Source: UBA1660 sp964462035 (lineage in GTDB: Bacteria; Myxococcota_A; Polyangia; Polyangiales; Houyiibacteriaceae). Taken from it: 64,000 nucleotides of DNA. Shown piece after piece: positions 7,273-14,516 of this stretch. Position numbers and translations under genes: made by a program. Under the pieces are notes generated by a model. That model was not told the DNA's origin. It searched no databases and saw only the letters and a program-made list of their open reading frames with translations. The stretch covers positions 1 to 64,000 of the forward strand of contig CAYXAP010000041.1 of NCBI GenBank assembly GCA_964462035.1. Direction: 5' to 3'. Position 1 is the stretch's first letter, and each line of letters begins with the position of its first letter.

Positions 7273-8580
7273 ATGCGACCCGGTCTCGCACTCCTACTCG
7301 CGCTGGCGGCGGCAGGCTGCGGCGATGACGACGGATCGCCCGGCGACGGTGGGACCCAGGACGCCGGGACGCCGGACATGCCCCCGGCGCCAGACCTCGG
7401 GCCGCCCCCACCTCCGATGGCCGAGCCGGGGCGGCACGATGCGGAGATCGTCGAGACCCGGCGGGTGGTGCCTTCCGATGGGCTGCCGGTGGAGGCGAAC
7501 GCCCTGAACAGCAACAACAACCTCGACGTGATCCGCTTCGATGGCCGGGTCTTCCTCGCCTGGCGGACGGCCCCCGACCACTTCGCCAGCGAAGAGACCG
7601 TGATCCACGTGGTGTCGAGCGAGGACGAGGTCAGCTGGGACTTCGAAGCGAGCTTCACGCTGGGAACCGACCTGCGGGAGCCAGCGTTCTTGAACCACCA
7701 GGGCGAGCTCTTCCTCTACGTATCGGTCCTCGGCACCGAGTCTCGCTCCTTCGACCCCCAGGGCGTGATGTGGACGAGCCGCTCCCCGAGCGGCCGCTGG
7801 AGCGACCTGGCGGACGTGCCGAGCTCCGAGGGCTACATCGCGTGGGCGACCCGGGCGGTCGATGGGGTGTCCTACATGACCGCCTACGAAGGTGGCGAGC
7901 ACATCTACCGCTTCGACGGCATGCCGCTCTTCGTGGAGCTGCGTACCACCGAGGACGGCGAGACCTGGACGCCGCTCTCGCCGAACGGCGCGCCCGCCCA
8001 GACCTACGTCTACACGGGCGGCGGAAGCGAGATGGACTTCGCCTTCGCGGAGGACGGTCGACTCCACGCGGTGATCCGCAACGAGGCGGGCGACGAGAAC
8101 GGCTGGGGCAGCATGGTCTGCGACGCTCCGGCGGGAGACATCGCCAACTGGACCTGCGACATCGACCCGAAGAAGTACGATTCGCCCCACGTGTTCGCGT
8201 TCGACGGGGAGATCTACCTGGTGGGCCGGCGGAACGTGACCGAGACCGGCTTCTACGACGTGGCGACGGACGAAACGGATCCCGGCCAGCGCACTCTCCA
8301 GAACCAGGTCGCCTACACCAGCGGGACGAAGCGCTGTGCGTTGTGGCGTTTCGTACAGGGCGAGCGGCGCATCGCCTACATGCTCGACCTGCCCAGCCGG
8401 GGCGACACTTGCTTCGCTGCGAGCCTCGAGCCCGGCGACCCGACCCCGGGTGAGCCCCACGACATCGTGATCTACGACTACAGCTCGGACGTGGACGGTG
8501 AGGACGTCTCCTGGCGCGACGGCCAGCGAGGGCCCACGTTCATCTACCGGCACGTGCTACGGCTGTCGCCGCGAGGTTGA
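7273..8580 (+). CDS. Sialidase-fold (Asp-box) beta-propeller lipoprotein
   Basis: A 435-residue lipoprotein. The signal peptide ends in a lipobox at about Cys17 (AAAGCGDDD), then comes a Gly/Asp/Pro-rich linker to about residue 55. The remainder shows propeller-like repeats and at least one good Asp-box (TTEDGETWTPL) plus a weaker one (SSEDEVSWDF), as in BNR/sialidase folds. I do not see the arginine triad of true sialidases with confidence, so it may be a non-catalytic or other glycan-binding propeller at the cell surface. It begins 93 bp from the divergent kinase start, and a small protein gene follows after 7 bp. Confidence 0.8.
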   Translation: MRPGLALLLALAAAGCGDDDGSPGDGGTQDAGTPDMPPAPDLGPPPPPMAEPGRHDAEIVETRRVVPSDGLPVEANALNSNNNLDVIRFDGRVFLAWRTAPDHFASEETVIHVVSSEDEVSWDFEASFTLGTDLREPAFLNHQGELFLYVSVLGTESRSFDPQGVMWTSRSPSGRWSDLADVPSSEGYIAWATRAVDGVSYMTAYEGGEHIYRFDGMPLFVELRTTEDGETWTPLSPNGAPAQTYVYTGGGSEMDFAFAEDGRLHAVIRNEAGDENGWGSMVCDAPAGDIANWTCDIDPKKYDSPHVFAFDGEIYLVGRRNVTETGFYDVATDETDPGQRTLQNQVAYTSGTKRCALWRFVQGERRIAYMLDLPSRGDTCFAASLEPGDPTPGEPHDIVIYDYSSDVDGEDVSWRDGQRGPTFIYRHVLRLSPRG

Positions 8581-8587
8581 AGAGACG

Positions 8588-8857
8588 ATGGGTGAGATTC
8601 GAGAGATCGACGGCACACGCTACGACGCTGACCTCCTGAAGACCGCGGAGAAGCTGGTCAGCGGACGAGGCGACGGACGGCTGAGCCGCGAGGACGCCGA
8701 GACGATCCTCGCGCAGATCACCGACGGCGGCGTCTACACGCAGCTCGAGAAGGACACCATCGCGCTCATTCTCGAAGAGTTCGAGTGGACCGAGGCCGCC
8801 GCCGACTGGTTCGGTACCGAGCTCGGTCGGTGGCGCGCCGACCAGTCCCGCCACTGA
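8588..8857 (+). CDS. Small acidic protein with an EF-hand-like loop
   Basis: An 89-residue acidic protein preceded by a GAAGAGA ribosome site. The segment SGRGDGRLSREDAETIL resembles an EF-hand calcium loop with its exiting helix, although the first ligand position is not a canonical Asp. The remainder is helical and ends in 'EFEWTEAAADWFGTELGRW'. It has no signal peptide or membrane helix, so it is probably cytoplasmic. It sits 7 bp after the propeller lipoprotein and is likely in the same transcript. The function is unknown. Confidence 0.72.
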   Translation: MGEIREIDGTRYDADLLKTAEKLVSGRGDGRLSREDAETILAQITDGGVYTQLEKDTIALILEEFEWTEAAADWFGTELGRWRADQSRH

Positions 8858-8995
8858 GTTCGGCCCCTCCCCACTCGGGGACCTCAGCGGCACTTCACGC
8901 CCATCGCGAGCCTGCCTCGGACGGAGCCCTGCGCCCTGCGATGCAGGGCTGCGCGGGGAAACGCACGCCGATCGAAAAAAGGGCTCGACAAACCG

Positions 8996-9036
8996 TGACC
9001 GTGTAGTCATCGTTAACAAACGTGACCGCCTGGTCA
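8996..9036. promoter_or_regulatory. Two TGACC-type operator dyads upstream of the hydroxylase gene
   Basis: Site 1 at 8996-9009 is TGAC-N6-GTCA; site 2 at 9023-9036 is TGACC-N4-GGTCA. They are 27 bp apart and embedded in similar flanks (GTGACCG...GTCAT.GTT repeated twice). They lie 47-87 bp before the ATG at 9083, where a promoter is expected. Short symmetrical sites like these are typical of TetR-family repressors of lipid-modifying enzymes. No TetR gene is adjacent in this window, so the regulator would be elsewhere. Confidence 0.55.
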
Positions 9037-9082
9037 TGGTTTCCGGCATCCGCCGGGCGACGACTCCGAAAGGCTGACTCCG

Positions 9083-9655
9083 ATGATTGGCATTCCTCTC
9101 GGCCTCCTGGCTGCAAACGCGACCGAATGGGTGGTGCACAAGTACGTGCTCCATGGACTCGGCAAGAAGAAGAAGAGCTTCTGGGCCTTCCACTGGCACG
9201 AGCACCACGGGAACTCGCGCCGGAACGGGTTCGTCGACGAGACCTACGAGCGACCGCTCCTCGGCTGGCATGCGCAGAGCAAGGAAGCCGCCGTCATCGC
9301 CGCCGCGGCCGTGAGCAGCATCCCGCTCTTCCCCGTGGCCCCCTTCTTCATCGGGACCATGTGGTACTCGGCGTTCAACTACTACCGGAAGCACAAGCGC
9401 TCCCACCTGGACCCCGATTGGGCGCGAGAGAACCTGGCCTGGCACTACGACCACCACATGGGTCCGAACCAGGACGCCAACTGGTGCGTGACGCATCCGT
9501 TCTTCGACTACGTGATGGGGACCCGCAAGCCCTACGCCCACACCGAGCGCGAGGCGCGCGACATCGAGCGCCGCAAGCAGCGCGAGGCCCGCAAGCGAGC
9601 GAAGGTCGCGAAGAAGAAGGCCGCCCCGAGCACGCCGGTGCCCGCCGCCGCCTGA
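9083..9655 (+). CDS. Fatty acid hydroxylase / sterol desaturase-type di-iron membrane enzyme
   Basis: A 190-residue protein with the histidine boxes of the fatty-acid-hydroxylase superfamily: HKYVLH (19-24), HWHEHH (37-42), HYDHH (121-125) and H138 in THPFFDYVMGTR. These ligate a di-iron centre that hydroxylates or desaturates lipids, carotenoids or sterols. Hydrophobic segments lie at about 5-20 and 70-100. The C-terminal 40 residues are very basic (KQREARKRAKVAKKK), perhaps for membrane-surface binding. The size and spacing are closest to carotenoid/ceramide hydroxylase-like members; the substrate is unknown. Paired TGACC dyads upstream suggest repression by a TetR-like protein. Confidence 0.88.
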   Translation: MIGIPLGLLAANATEWVVHKYVLHGLGKKKKSFWAFHWHEHHGNSRRNGFVDETYERPLLGWHAQSKEAAVIAAAAVSSIPLFPVAPFFIGTMWYSAFNYYRKHKRSHLDPDWARENLAWHYDHHMGPNQDANWCVTHPFFDYVMGTRKPYAHTEREARDIERRKQREARKRAKVAKKKAAPSTPVPAAA

Positions 9656-9656
9656 G

Positions 9657-10082
9657 TCAGGGCATCAGCGGTACCTGAAGGCACTCGTTGAGCCGCGGTC
9701 GGCACGTTCCGGCCGCGGCTTCGAAGCACGTGGTCAGGGCATCGTTGATCGGACGGCAATCGTCGCAGAGGCCTTCGACCGCCGAGCAGGAGCCCTCGAC
9801 GCAGCAGATGAGGTCCGTGTAGGTCGCCTCACAGCCTGCGACCTCCTGTGAGCAGATTCGATAGGTATCGGTGAAGCACTGGTCGCAGTCGGGCCGATCG
9901 GTGGCGCAACGGTCCGCGCAACCCTCATCGGTCCCGCACCCTCGGAGACAGTCGTTGTAGTCCATCCCGCAGGGTGGGCTGTCGAAGGTCCGCGGCGGCT
10001 CGACGCTGCATTCCTCGAAGTCGCCGTAGACGGCGGTGCAACCCGAGACGAGGAACGCGAGCGTCAGTAACGCACGGCGCAT
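9657..10082 (-). CDS. Cysteine-rich small lipoprotein
   Basis: A 141-residue protein. The signal peptide MRRALLTLAFLVSGC ends at lipid-attachment Cys15. The mature part carries well over a dozen cysteines in CxxC-, CxxxC- and CC-type spacings ('CGMDYNDCLRGCGTDEGC', 'CDQCFTD'), pointing to a disulfide-rich surface protein. I recognise no named family. Its ATG overlaps the stop of the upstream gene (ATGA at 10082), so it is translationally coupled to the TPR protein. It is convergent with the hydroxylase gene, with one base between the stops. Confidence 0.8.
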   Translation of the reverse strand: MRRALLTLAFLVSGCTAVYGDFEECSVEPPRTFDSPPCGMDYNDCLRGCGTDEGCADRCATDRPDCDQCFTDTYRICSQEVAGCEATYTDLICCVEGSCSAVEGLCDDCRPINDALTTCFEAAAGTCRPRLNECLQVPLMP

Positions 10083-10894
10083 CAGAAGCGACCCTCGACG
10101 ACGCATCCGAAGGGTCCGCACGACGCCGTCACCGGCACCTCGACCGGACCATCCACGATCCACCAGACGACACCGCCGAGGAGCATCGCTCCCCCGACCC
10201 CCATCAGGACGTCGAAGGCGATGGTCCGACGCCGCAGCTGGTCCAGCTCGTCGTTCTTCCAGTAGGGGCACACCGACCCGAAGCACTCCTGCTCGAGCTC
10301 GTCGTGGAGGAAGAGGGCGGAGACACCGAGACCCACGCCCGCGAGGATGGCCCCGCCACCGGCTCCGAGGAGCAGGAGCGGCCCCGTGCGGTTGGGCTCG
10401 CGAAGCTCCATCCGGGGCCCTTCCGCGACGATTCGCTCCGCCTCCTCCGTGGCGCGCCGGGCCTCGGCTTCGGCAGCCGCGGCCTCCTCTTCGTTCGCGA
10501 TCTGCTCGCGAAGGGTCTCGAGCCGACGCTCCAGCAGGCCACGGTTCGGGACCTCGTCGCTCTCGAGGTAGCTCGTGAGCGACGCCTCCGCGTTCCGGAG
10601 GTCGCCCGCGTCCCGATGGCAGAGGTAGATGTTGTAGTAGAACTCGGGCCGGCCGCTGATCTCGTGCGCGCGTTGGAACTCGACGAGCGCTTCCTCGGTG
10701 CGGCCCTGGTGGTAGAGCGAGACGCCGAGCTCGAAACGGCTGCGGGCCTCGGCCTCGAGCTCCGGCGGGAGAGTCGGCGGTGCCGCGGTCTCTCCTTCAC
10801 CTTCGCTGGGTGCGCCTTCGGGTGGCTGCGCCACCGCCGAGACCGAAACCAAGAGCACCCCCGAGGTGAGCGCGAGCTTTCGCCATCGCCCCAT
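10082..10894 (-). CDS. Exported TPR protein with two membrane helices
   Basis: A 270-residue protein. A signal peptide or N-terminal anchor (MGRWRKLALTSGVLLVSVSAVA) is followed by a Pro/Glu linker. TPR-like helices (FELGVSLYHQGRTEEALVEF..., about 50-115) and an Ala/Glu-rich coiled coil (about 120-165) come next, then two hydrophobic segments (about 180-205 and 235-258) and a short Cys-containing tail. This layout is frequent in myxobacterial envelope proteins often linked to Ser/Thr kinase genes; the role is unknown. I chose the ATG at 10894 because it starts the signal sequence; an upstream in-frame ATG would add an unlikely 29-residue leader. Confidence 0.82.
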   Translation of the reverse strand: MGRWRKLALTSGVLLVSVSAVAQPPEGAPSEGEGETAAPPTLPPELEAEARSRFELGVSLYHQGRTEEALVEFQRAHEISGRPEFYYNIYLCHRDAGDLRNAEASLTSYLESDEVPNRGLLERRLETLREQIANEEEAAAAEAEARRATEEAERIVAEGPRMELREPNRTGPLLLLGAGGGAILAGVGLGVSALFLHDELEQECFGSVCPYWKNDELDQLRRRTIAFDVLMGVGGAMLLGGVVWWIVDGPVEVPVTASCGPFGCVVEGRF

Positions 10895-10919
10895 CGCCGG
10901 GGAGGGTAGCAGCAGATTC

Positions 10920-12437
10920 TCAGGTGCGGGCGCCGATCGTCGCGCGCACGGCTGGAAGGCGCATCTTCCAGAGGAAGCCATCGAAGTAGAAGTGGACCAT
11001 CGACTGGAAGATCGTCCAGTAGCCGACCCACTCCATCGCTCGCCAACCGAAGAGCCGTGGCTGGTCGGCTTCCACGACGATCCAGCGCCCCCAGTACTTC
11101 CAGTAGAGGAAGAGCGCGCCGAGCACGAGCGCCGAGACGACGTAGGCGAGCCACGGGAAGCGCAACGCGCGCTCGATGAAGGGCCGGTGCGGCAGCGGCT
11201 CGCGGTAGCGGCGACGCTGGAAGGCCCAGACGAAGACCATGTACTCGAGCGCGTGGCTGAATGCGAAGGCCAGGTAGGCCTTGAGCGGATGCACGAAGAG
11301 GAAGGTCGAGGCGAGGCCGAGCGTCCCGAGCGCCATCACGACACGAGCACGGCTGCGGAAGCCGTGTGCGCGATGCTCGTGGAAGACGAAGAGCCCGACC
11401 GCAGCGACGACGAGCGCGATGGACGCCGGTAGGCCCGCGGGTGCGATCTGCTCCACGACGTCGAAGAGGGGACCGAGCGTCGCACGCCCCTGCGGGAAGA
11501 GCTGGAAGACCTCGCCGCGGTATTCACCGGCGAGCGCGAAGAGGTAGAGCGGCATCCAGGCGAAGAGCATGAGCCGATCGACCCAGCCGGGGACATCGCT
11601 CGCCCCCCGCTCCTCTCGCAGCGGCCGAGCCTTCGCCTGGTAGAGGCGGAGGATGCCGTACTTCTGCATGTAGACGTGCCAGATGTTCCACAGCCCAGCG
11701 ACGACGGCGACGAAGGCGATGACCCCCCGGAGACGGAAGAGCCTCGGCTCTTCGGCGACGCTCGTGAGGATGGCACCGGCGACCGCGAGCGCACCCAGGC
11801 CGGGCGCGACCAAGCGGGGCCGAGGCTCGACGCCAGCGCGACGCTGGAGGACATCCAGGGTCAGCGACGCCGCGAAGGCCGACGCGGCGACCGCCACCCC
11901 TGCGGGGTTCGGTCCATCGAAGAGCTGACCGGCGACATACGCCAACGCGCCGGCGACCGACCCGGCGCCGAGCATCGTCCCGAGCTGCCGACCGCTCGGG
12001 CGCCGGTCGTCGCGGTCGCGACCGAGGAGTTGCACGAAGAGCACCAGCGCACCGAGCGCAGCGGCGACACCAGCCCCATCGAGGTAGAGCCGGCTGCGGG
12101 TCATGAAGGGCGCCGCCACGAAGAACGCGACCATGACCAACGGGAAGAGCGTGAAGCGGATCGGATGCCGGCGAAACACCTGCCGGTCGAAGTAGACGTA
12201 GGGCAGCCCGTAGTGCCGGTGCACGTCGGTGAAGGTGAGGACGACCAGGTAGGCCCCGAGGTAGTCGAGCCGGTCGGTCCCGCTCACCAGGACCATGGGG
12301 ATCAAGACCCAGAGCCAGCTGAAGGCGTACGCCAACGAATCGACGGCGGCGGACACGTGCCAGCTCGGATCGCTCCGATCCGGCGGTGGGACCCCGAGCG
12401 TCGTGGCGAGCCAGCGCACGGGGTCGCTATAGACCAC
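10920..12437 (-). CDS. Polytopic membrane protein with conserved-looking His motifs, unknown
   Basis: A 505-residue protein with about 11-12 hydrophobic segments. Histidines and acidic or aromatic residues occur within or beside membrane segments: DVHRHYGLPYVYFD (His73, His75), NIWHVYMQKYG (His254), SHALEYM (His395, Glu398) and MVHFYFDGFLWKMR (His482). This spread of four His motifs over helices recalls integral-membrane metal enzymes such as the Brp/Blh beta-carotene oxygenases or membrane hydroxylases, but I cannot assign it to a family. No signal peptide or soluble domain is visible. It is followed in the same direction by the TPR and Cys-rich lipoprotein genes (gap 25 bp) and preceded by the pseudokinase gene. 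Confidence 0.78.
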   Translation of the reverse strand: MVYSDPVRWLATTLGVPPPDRSDPSWHVSAAVDSLAYAFSWLWVLIPMVLVSGTDRLDYLGAYLVVLTFTDVHRHYGLPYVYFDRQVFRRHPIRFTLFPLVMVAFFVAAPFMTRSRLYLDGAGVAAALGALVLFVQLLGRDRDDRRPSGRQLGTMLGAGSVAGALAYVAGQLFDGPNPAGVAVAASAFAASLTLDVLQRRAGVEPRPRLVAPGLGALAVAGAILTSVAEEPRLFRLRGVIAFVAVVAGLWNIWHVYMQKYGILRLYQAKARPLREERGASDVPGWVDRLMLFAWMPLYLFALAGEYRGEVFQLFPQGRATLGPLFDVVEQIAPAGLPASIALVVAAVGLFVFHEHRAHGFRSRARVVMALGTLGLASTFLFVHPLKAYLAFAFSHALEYMVFVWAFQRRRYREPLPHRPFIERALRFPWLAYVVSALVLGALFLYWKYWGRWIVVEADQPRLFGWRAMEWVGYWTIFQSMVHFYFDGFLWKMRLPAVRATIGART

Positions 12438-12452
12438 TTCCGCTCGCGAGGC

Positions 12453-13535
12453 TCAGTCGCCGTCGGGAAAACGGGGCGGCTCGGGCGCGCCGATCAGTCG
12501 ACGAGCGCTGGCGATCAACGAGGTCGCGTCGACGGGCTTGAAGAGGAAGGCGTCGACGCCGAGGCCGGAGAGTCGCGCCCAGTCGGTCGCCGCACCGGTG
12601 CCCGTCACCACCAAGAGCGGCGTGGAGCGATGGTCCCGCTCCTTGCGGACCGAGGCGGCGAGCTCGAACCCATCGATGTCCGCGGTCCGCAGCTCGCTGA
12701 TGATGAGCGAGACCTCGCGCGTACGGAGGGTCTGGAGCGCGGCGGTGCCACTCGACTCGTGGAGGAAGCGCGCGTCCGGGAACGCCTGCCGAAGGATCCC
12801 GGCGAGGGTCTTGCGGAACTCGTCGTCGGCGTCGACGAGCAGGATGGTGTGAGCGAGCGGCGTGGCCGCCGCGAAGGCCTGGGCGACCGCCATCCGCTGA
12901 CGGAAGGTCTCCGCGGAGTGCGGGTCGTCGCCGAGCATGCGGGCCAGGGGTCGGTCGAACGCCCGGGAGAGACCGGGCCGACAAACGCTCGGGGCGACGC
13001 CGGGCTGGGGCTCGCTTCCGGTGAGGAGCCGATGCGCCAGCTCACCGAGCGCTTTGAGGTCGTCGGACTCGACCGGAAGCGACGGCGCAGGCATCGAGCG
13101 TGGAGAGAGCAGACACACGCGGAAGGAGGGACCGACCTGAACGTGATGCTCGTCCACGTGCCCGTGCGCGCGCCCCTCGCGGTGGAGGGACTCGAGCGCC
13201 AACGCGATCGGGTCGAGCACGCCGACCGCCGCGTCGACCGGGAGCGCTCGCTCGTCGTAGAGCTCGACCCATTCGCCGAGGGCCACGCCGGGGAGATGCT
13301 CACGGACCACGAAACCGGAGCCGTCGTCGGTCATGGAGGCGGCGTAGATGGCCTGGAGGTTGGGGTGGATGATGGCCGCCAGCCGTTGCGCCTCGGAGGC
13401 CGAGTCCCCGACCAACGGCTCGATCTCCACCCGCCGCTCGAGCTCCTCGTCCCACGCGACCGCCCCGCGTTCGGTCACCACCTCCACCCGGAACCGGCCG
13501 GCGAGGAGCTGCCCACGGTGGAGGCTCTCGAGCAT
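12453..13535 (-). CDS. Pseudokinase domain fused to a degenerate response-regulator receiver
   Basis: A 360-residue two-domain protein. Residues 1-215 follow a Ser/Thr kinase fold (GQLLAGRFRVEVV start, 'IIHPNLQAIYAAS', 'FVVREHLPGVALGEWV', 'LESLHREGRAHGHVDEHHVQV'), but the VAIK lysine is a Glu (about residue 39), the HRD is HGH and DFG is missing, so it is probably catalytically dead. Residues 228-350 are a receiver (ILLVDADDEF) in which the phospho-acceptor Asp is replaced by Glu281 (IISELRTADIDG); the Thr311 and Lys333 switch residues remain. Glu can mimic a phosphorylated state. It is divergent from an HPt gene at 13610, implying a phosphorelay role. Confidence 0.82.
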   Translation of the reverse strand: MLESLHRGQLLAGRFRVEVVTERGAVAWDEELERRVEIEPLVGDSASEAQRLAAIIHPNLQAIYAASMTDDGSGFVVREHLPGVALGEWVELYDERALPVDAAVGVLDPIALALESLHREGRAHGHVDEHHVQVGPSFRVCLLSPRSMPAPSLPVESDDLKALGELAHRLLTGSEPQPGVAPSVCRPGLSRAFDRPLARMLGDDPHSAETFRQRMAVAQAFAAATPLAHTILLVDADDEFRKTLAGILRQAFPDARFLHESSGTAALQTLRTREVSLIISELRTADIDGFELAASVRKERDHRSTPLLVVTGTGAATDWARLSGLGVDAFLFKPVDATSLIASARRLIGAPEPPRFPDGD

Positions 13536-13609
13536 GGCCCGGGAGTATAGCCTGCGGCGGGGTCGGTAGGGTTCTCGCCCCGCGAGAATTCGACGGCTAC
13601 CCTGTTCGG

Positions 13610-13936
13610 GTGAGTGACTTGGAGAGCCGGCTGGAGTCCTTGCGGCGGGAGTACCGTGTGGGCCTCCAGGCGACCATCGACGAGGCGAGAGACGCTTTCG
13701 GCCGTGCCGAGGCGGGGGAGGCGGGGGCGATCGAAGCCGTGTGGCAGATCGCGCACCAGACCTACGGCACCGCGGGCTCCTATGGGCTCGCCGGGGTCGC
13801 GGAGGCGGCGCGAGTGCTCGAGCTGGCGCTCCTACCCCACAGAAACGACGACGCGCTACCGGCCGAGGTGGCCGATAGCGCGAGGGAGGCGCTGGACGCG
13901 CTGGTCGCTCAGGCGTTCGAGGCGGCGCGTACGTAG
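13610..13936 (+). CDS. Histidine phosphotransfer (HPt) domain protein
   Basis: A 108-residue all-helical protein. The segment IAHQTYGTAGSYGLAGVAEAA fits the HPt signature H-x-x-x-G-(S/T)-A-G-x-x-G, with phospho-acceptor His49. The protein is essentially a lone HPt domain, so it should shuttle phosphate between receivers. It has a GTG start; a second start nearby is not better supported. It is divergent from the pseudokinase-receiver gene (start 13535) and its 3' end overlaps the convergent DUF1844 gene by 28 bp. A hybrid kinase that could feed it lies at 20305. Confidence 0.85.
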   Translation: MSDLESRLESLRREYRVGLQATIDEARDAFGRAEAGEAGAIEAVWQIAHQTYGTAGSYGLAGVAEAARVLELALLPHRNDDALPAEVADSAREALDALVAQAFEAART

Positions 13937-14256
13937 CGCATGCGCAGGTCGTAGAGGATCTGCGACAGGAGCCGCTCTTCCTCACCGGAGAGGTTCCCCC
14001 GGGTCTTGTCCTCGAGCATCGCGATGCAGTCGATGGTCTGCTTGGCCATCGGGAGGTTCTTGGGCGGCACCTCGCCACCACCGAACATCTCCTTCGGCGC
14101 GGCGCCGAGGTGAACGATGGCGCTGGTGCTGAGCGAGAGGACGAAGGTGTTGAAGTCGACCGGCGGGCAGGCCGCCTCGTCGAGCTTCGCTTCCGCCTCG
14201 TCCGCCTGCTTCTCGGCAGCTCGCCTGGCCTCGGGGCTGAGATCCTCGGCCGACAC
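13909..14256 (-). CDS. DUF1844 family protein
   Basis: A 115-residue cytoplasmic protein. The central and C-terminal parts match DUF1844 closely: DFNTFVLSLSTSAIVHLG, then NLPMAKQTIDCIAMLEDKT and 'GNLSGEEERLLSQILYDLRMRY'. The N-terminus is a charged Glu/Ala helix. The family is common in deltaproteobacteria and relatives and has no established function. It lies two bases after the small acidic protein gene and downstream of the Omp85 gene on the same strand, so it may belong to an envelope-biogenesis transcript. It overlaps the convergent HPt gene by 28 bp. Confidence 0.9.
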   Translation of the reverse strand: MSAEDLSPEARRAAEKQADEAEAKLDEAACPPVDFNTFVLSLSTSAIVHLGAAPKEMFGGGEVPPKNLPMAKQTIDCIAMLEDKTRGNLSGEEERLLSQILYDLRMRYVRAASNA

Positions 14257-14258
14257 GG

Positions 14259-14456
14259 TCAGGCCTCTTCGGTCTCGGCGGCGGCTTCTTCGCCTTCGAT
14301 GGCCTCGTCCTCTTCGAGGGAGACGGTCTCGGCGTTGTCCTCCGAGTCCTTCAGCTTCCCGAGGTAGCCCTCGTAGTCCTTACGGGTCAGGAGACCCTTC
14401 TGGATGTTCCGTTCCACCGTTCGCCGGTCCACCAGCTGCTCGTCGATCTTCGCCAT
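14259..14456 (-). CDS. Small acidic protein upstream of DUF1844, unknown
   Basis: A 65-residue protein starting MAKIDEQLVDRRTVERNIQ, with a basic helical N-terminal half (to 'YEGYLGKLKD') and a very acidic Glu/Ala tail. The first half looks globular and conserved-like, the tail disordered. It has no signal or membrane segment. Its stop is two bases from the DUF1844 start, so the two are almost certainly cotranscribed and probably work together. About 60 bp separate it from the Omp85 gene upstream. Confidence 0.8.
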   Translation of the reverse strand: MAKIDEQLVDRRTVERNIQKGLLTRKDYEGYLGKLKDSEDNAETVSLEEDEAIEGEEAAAETEEA

Positions 14457-14516
14457 GGCGGCTCAATTAAGAGCCCAGGGGCCTTGGGTCAAGCCTCCTG
14501 TCCCTCATCGCCCGGC

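Noticed and set aside
11676..13550. A 624-codon plus-strand frame over the His-motif membrane protein and pseudokinase
   Set aside because: It covers two unrelated minus-strand genes without interruption and shows no domain.
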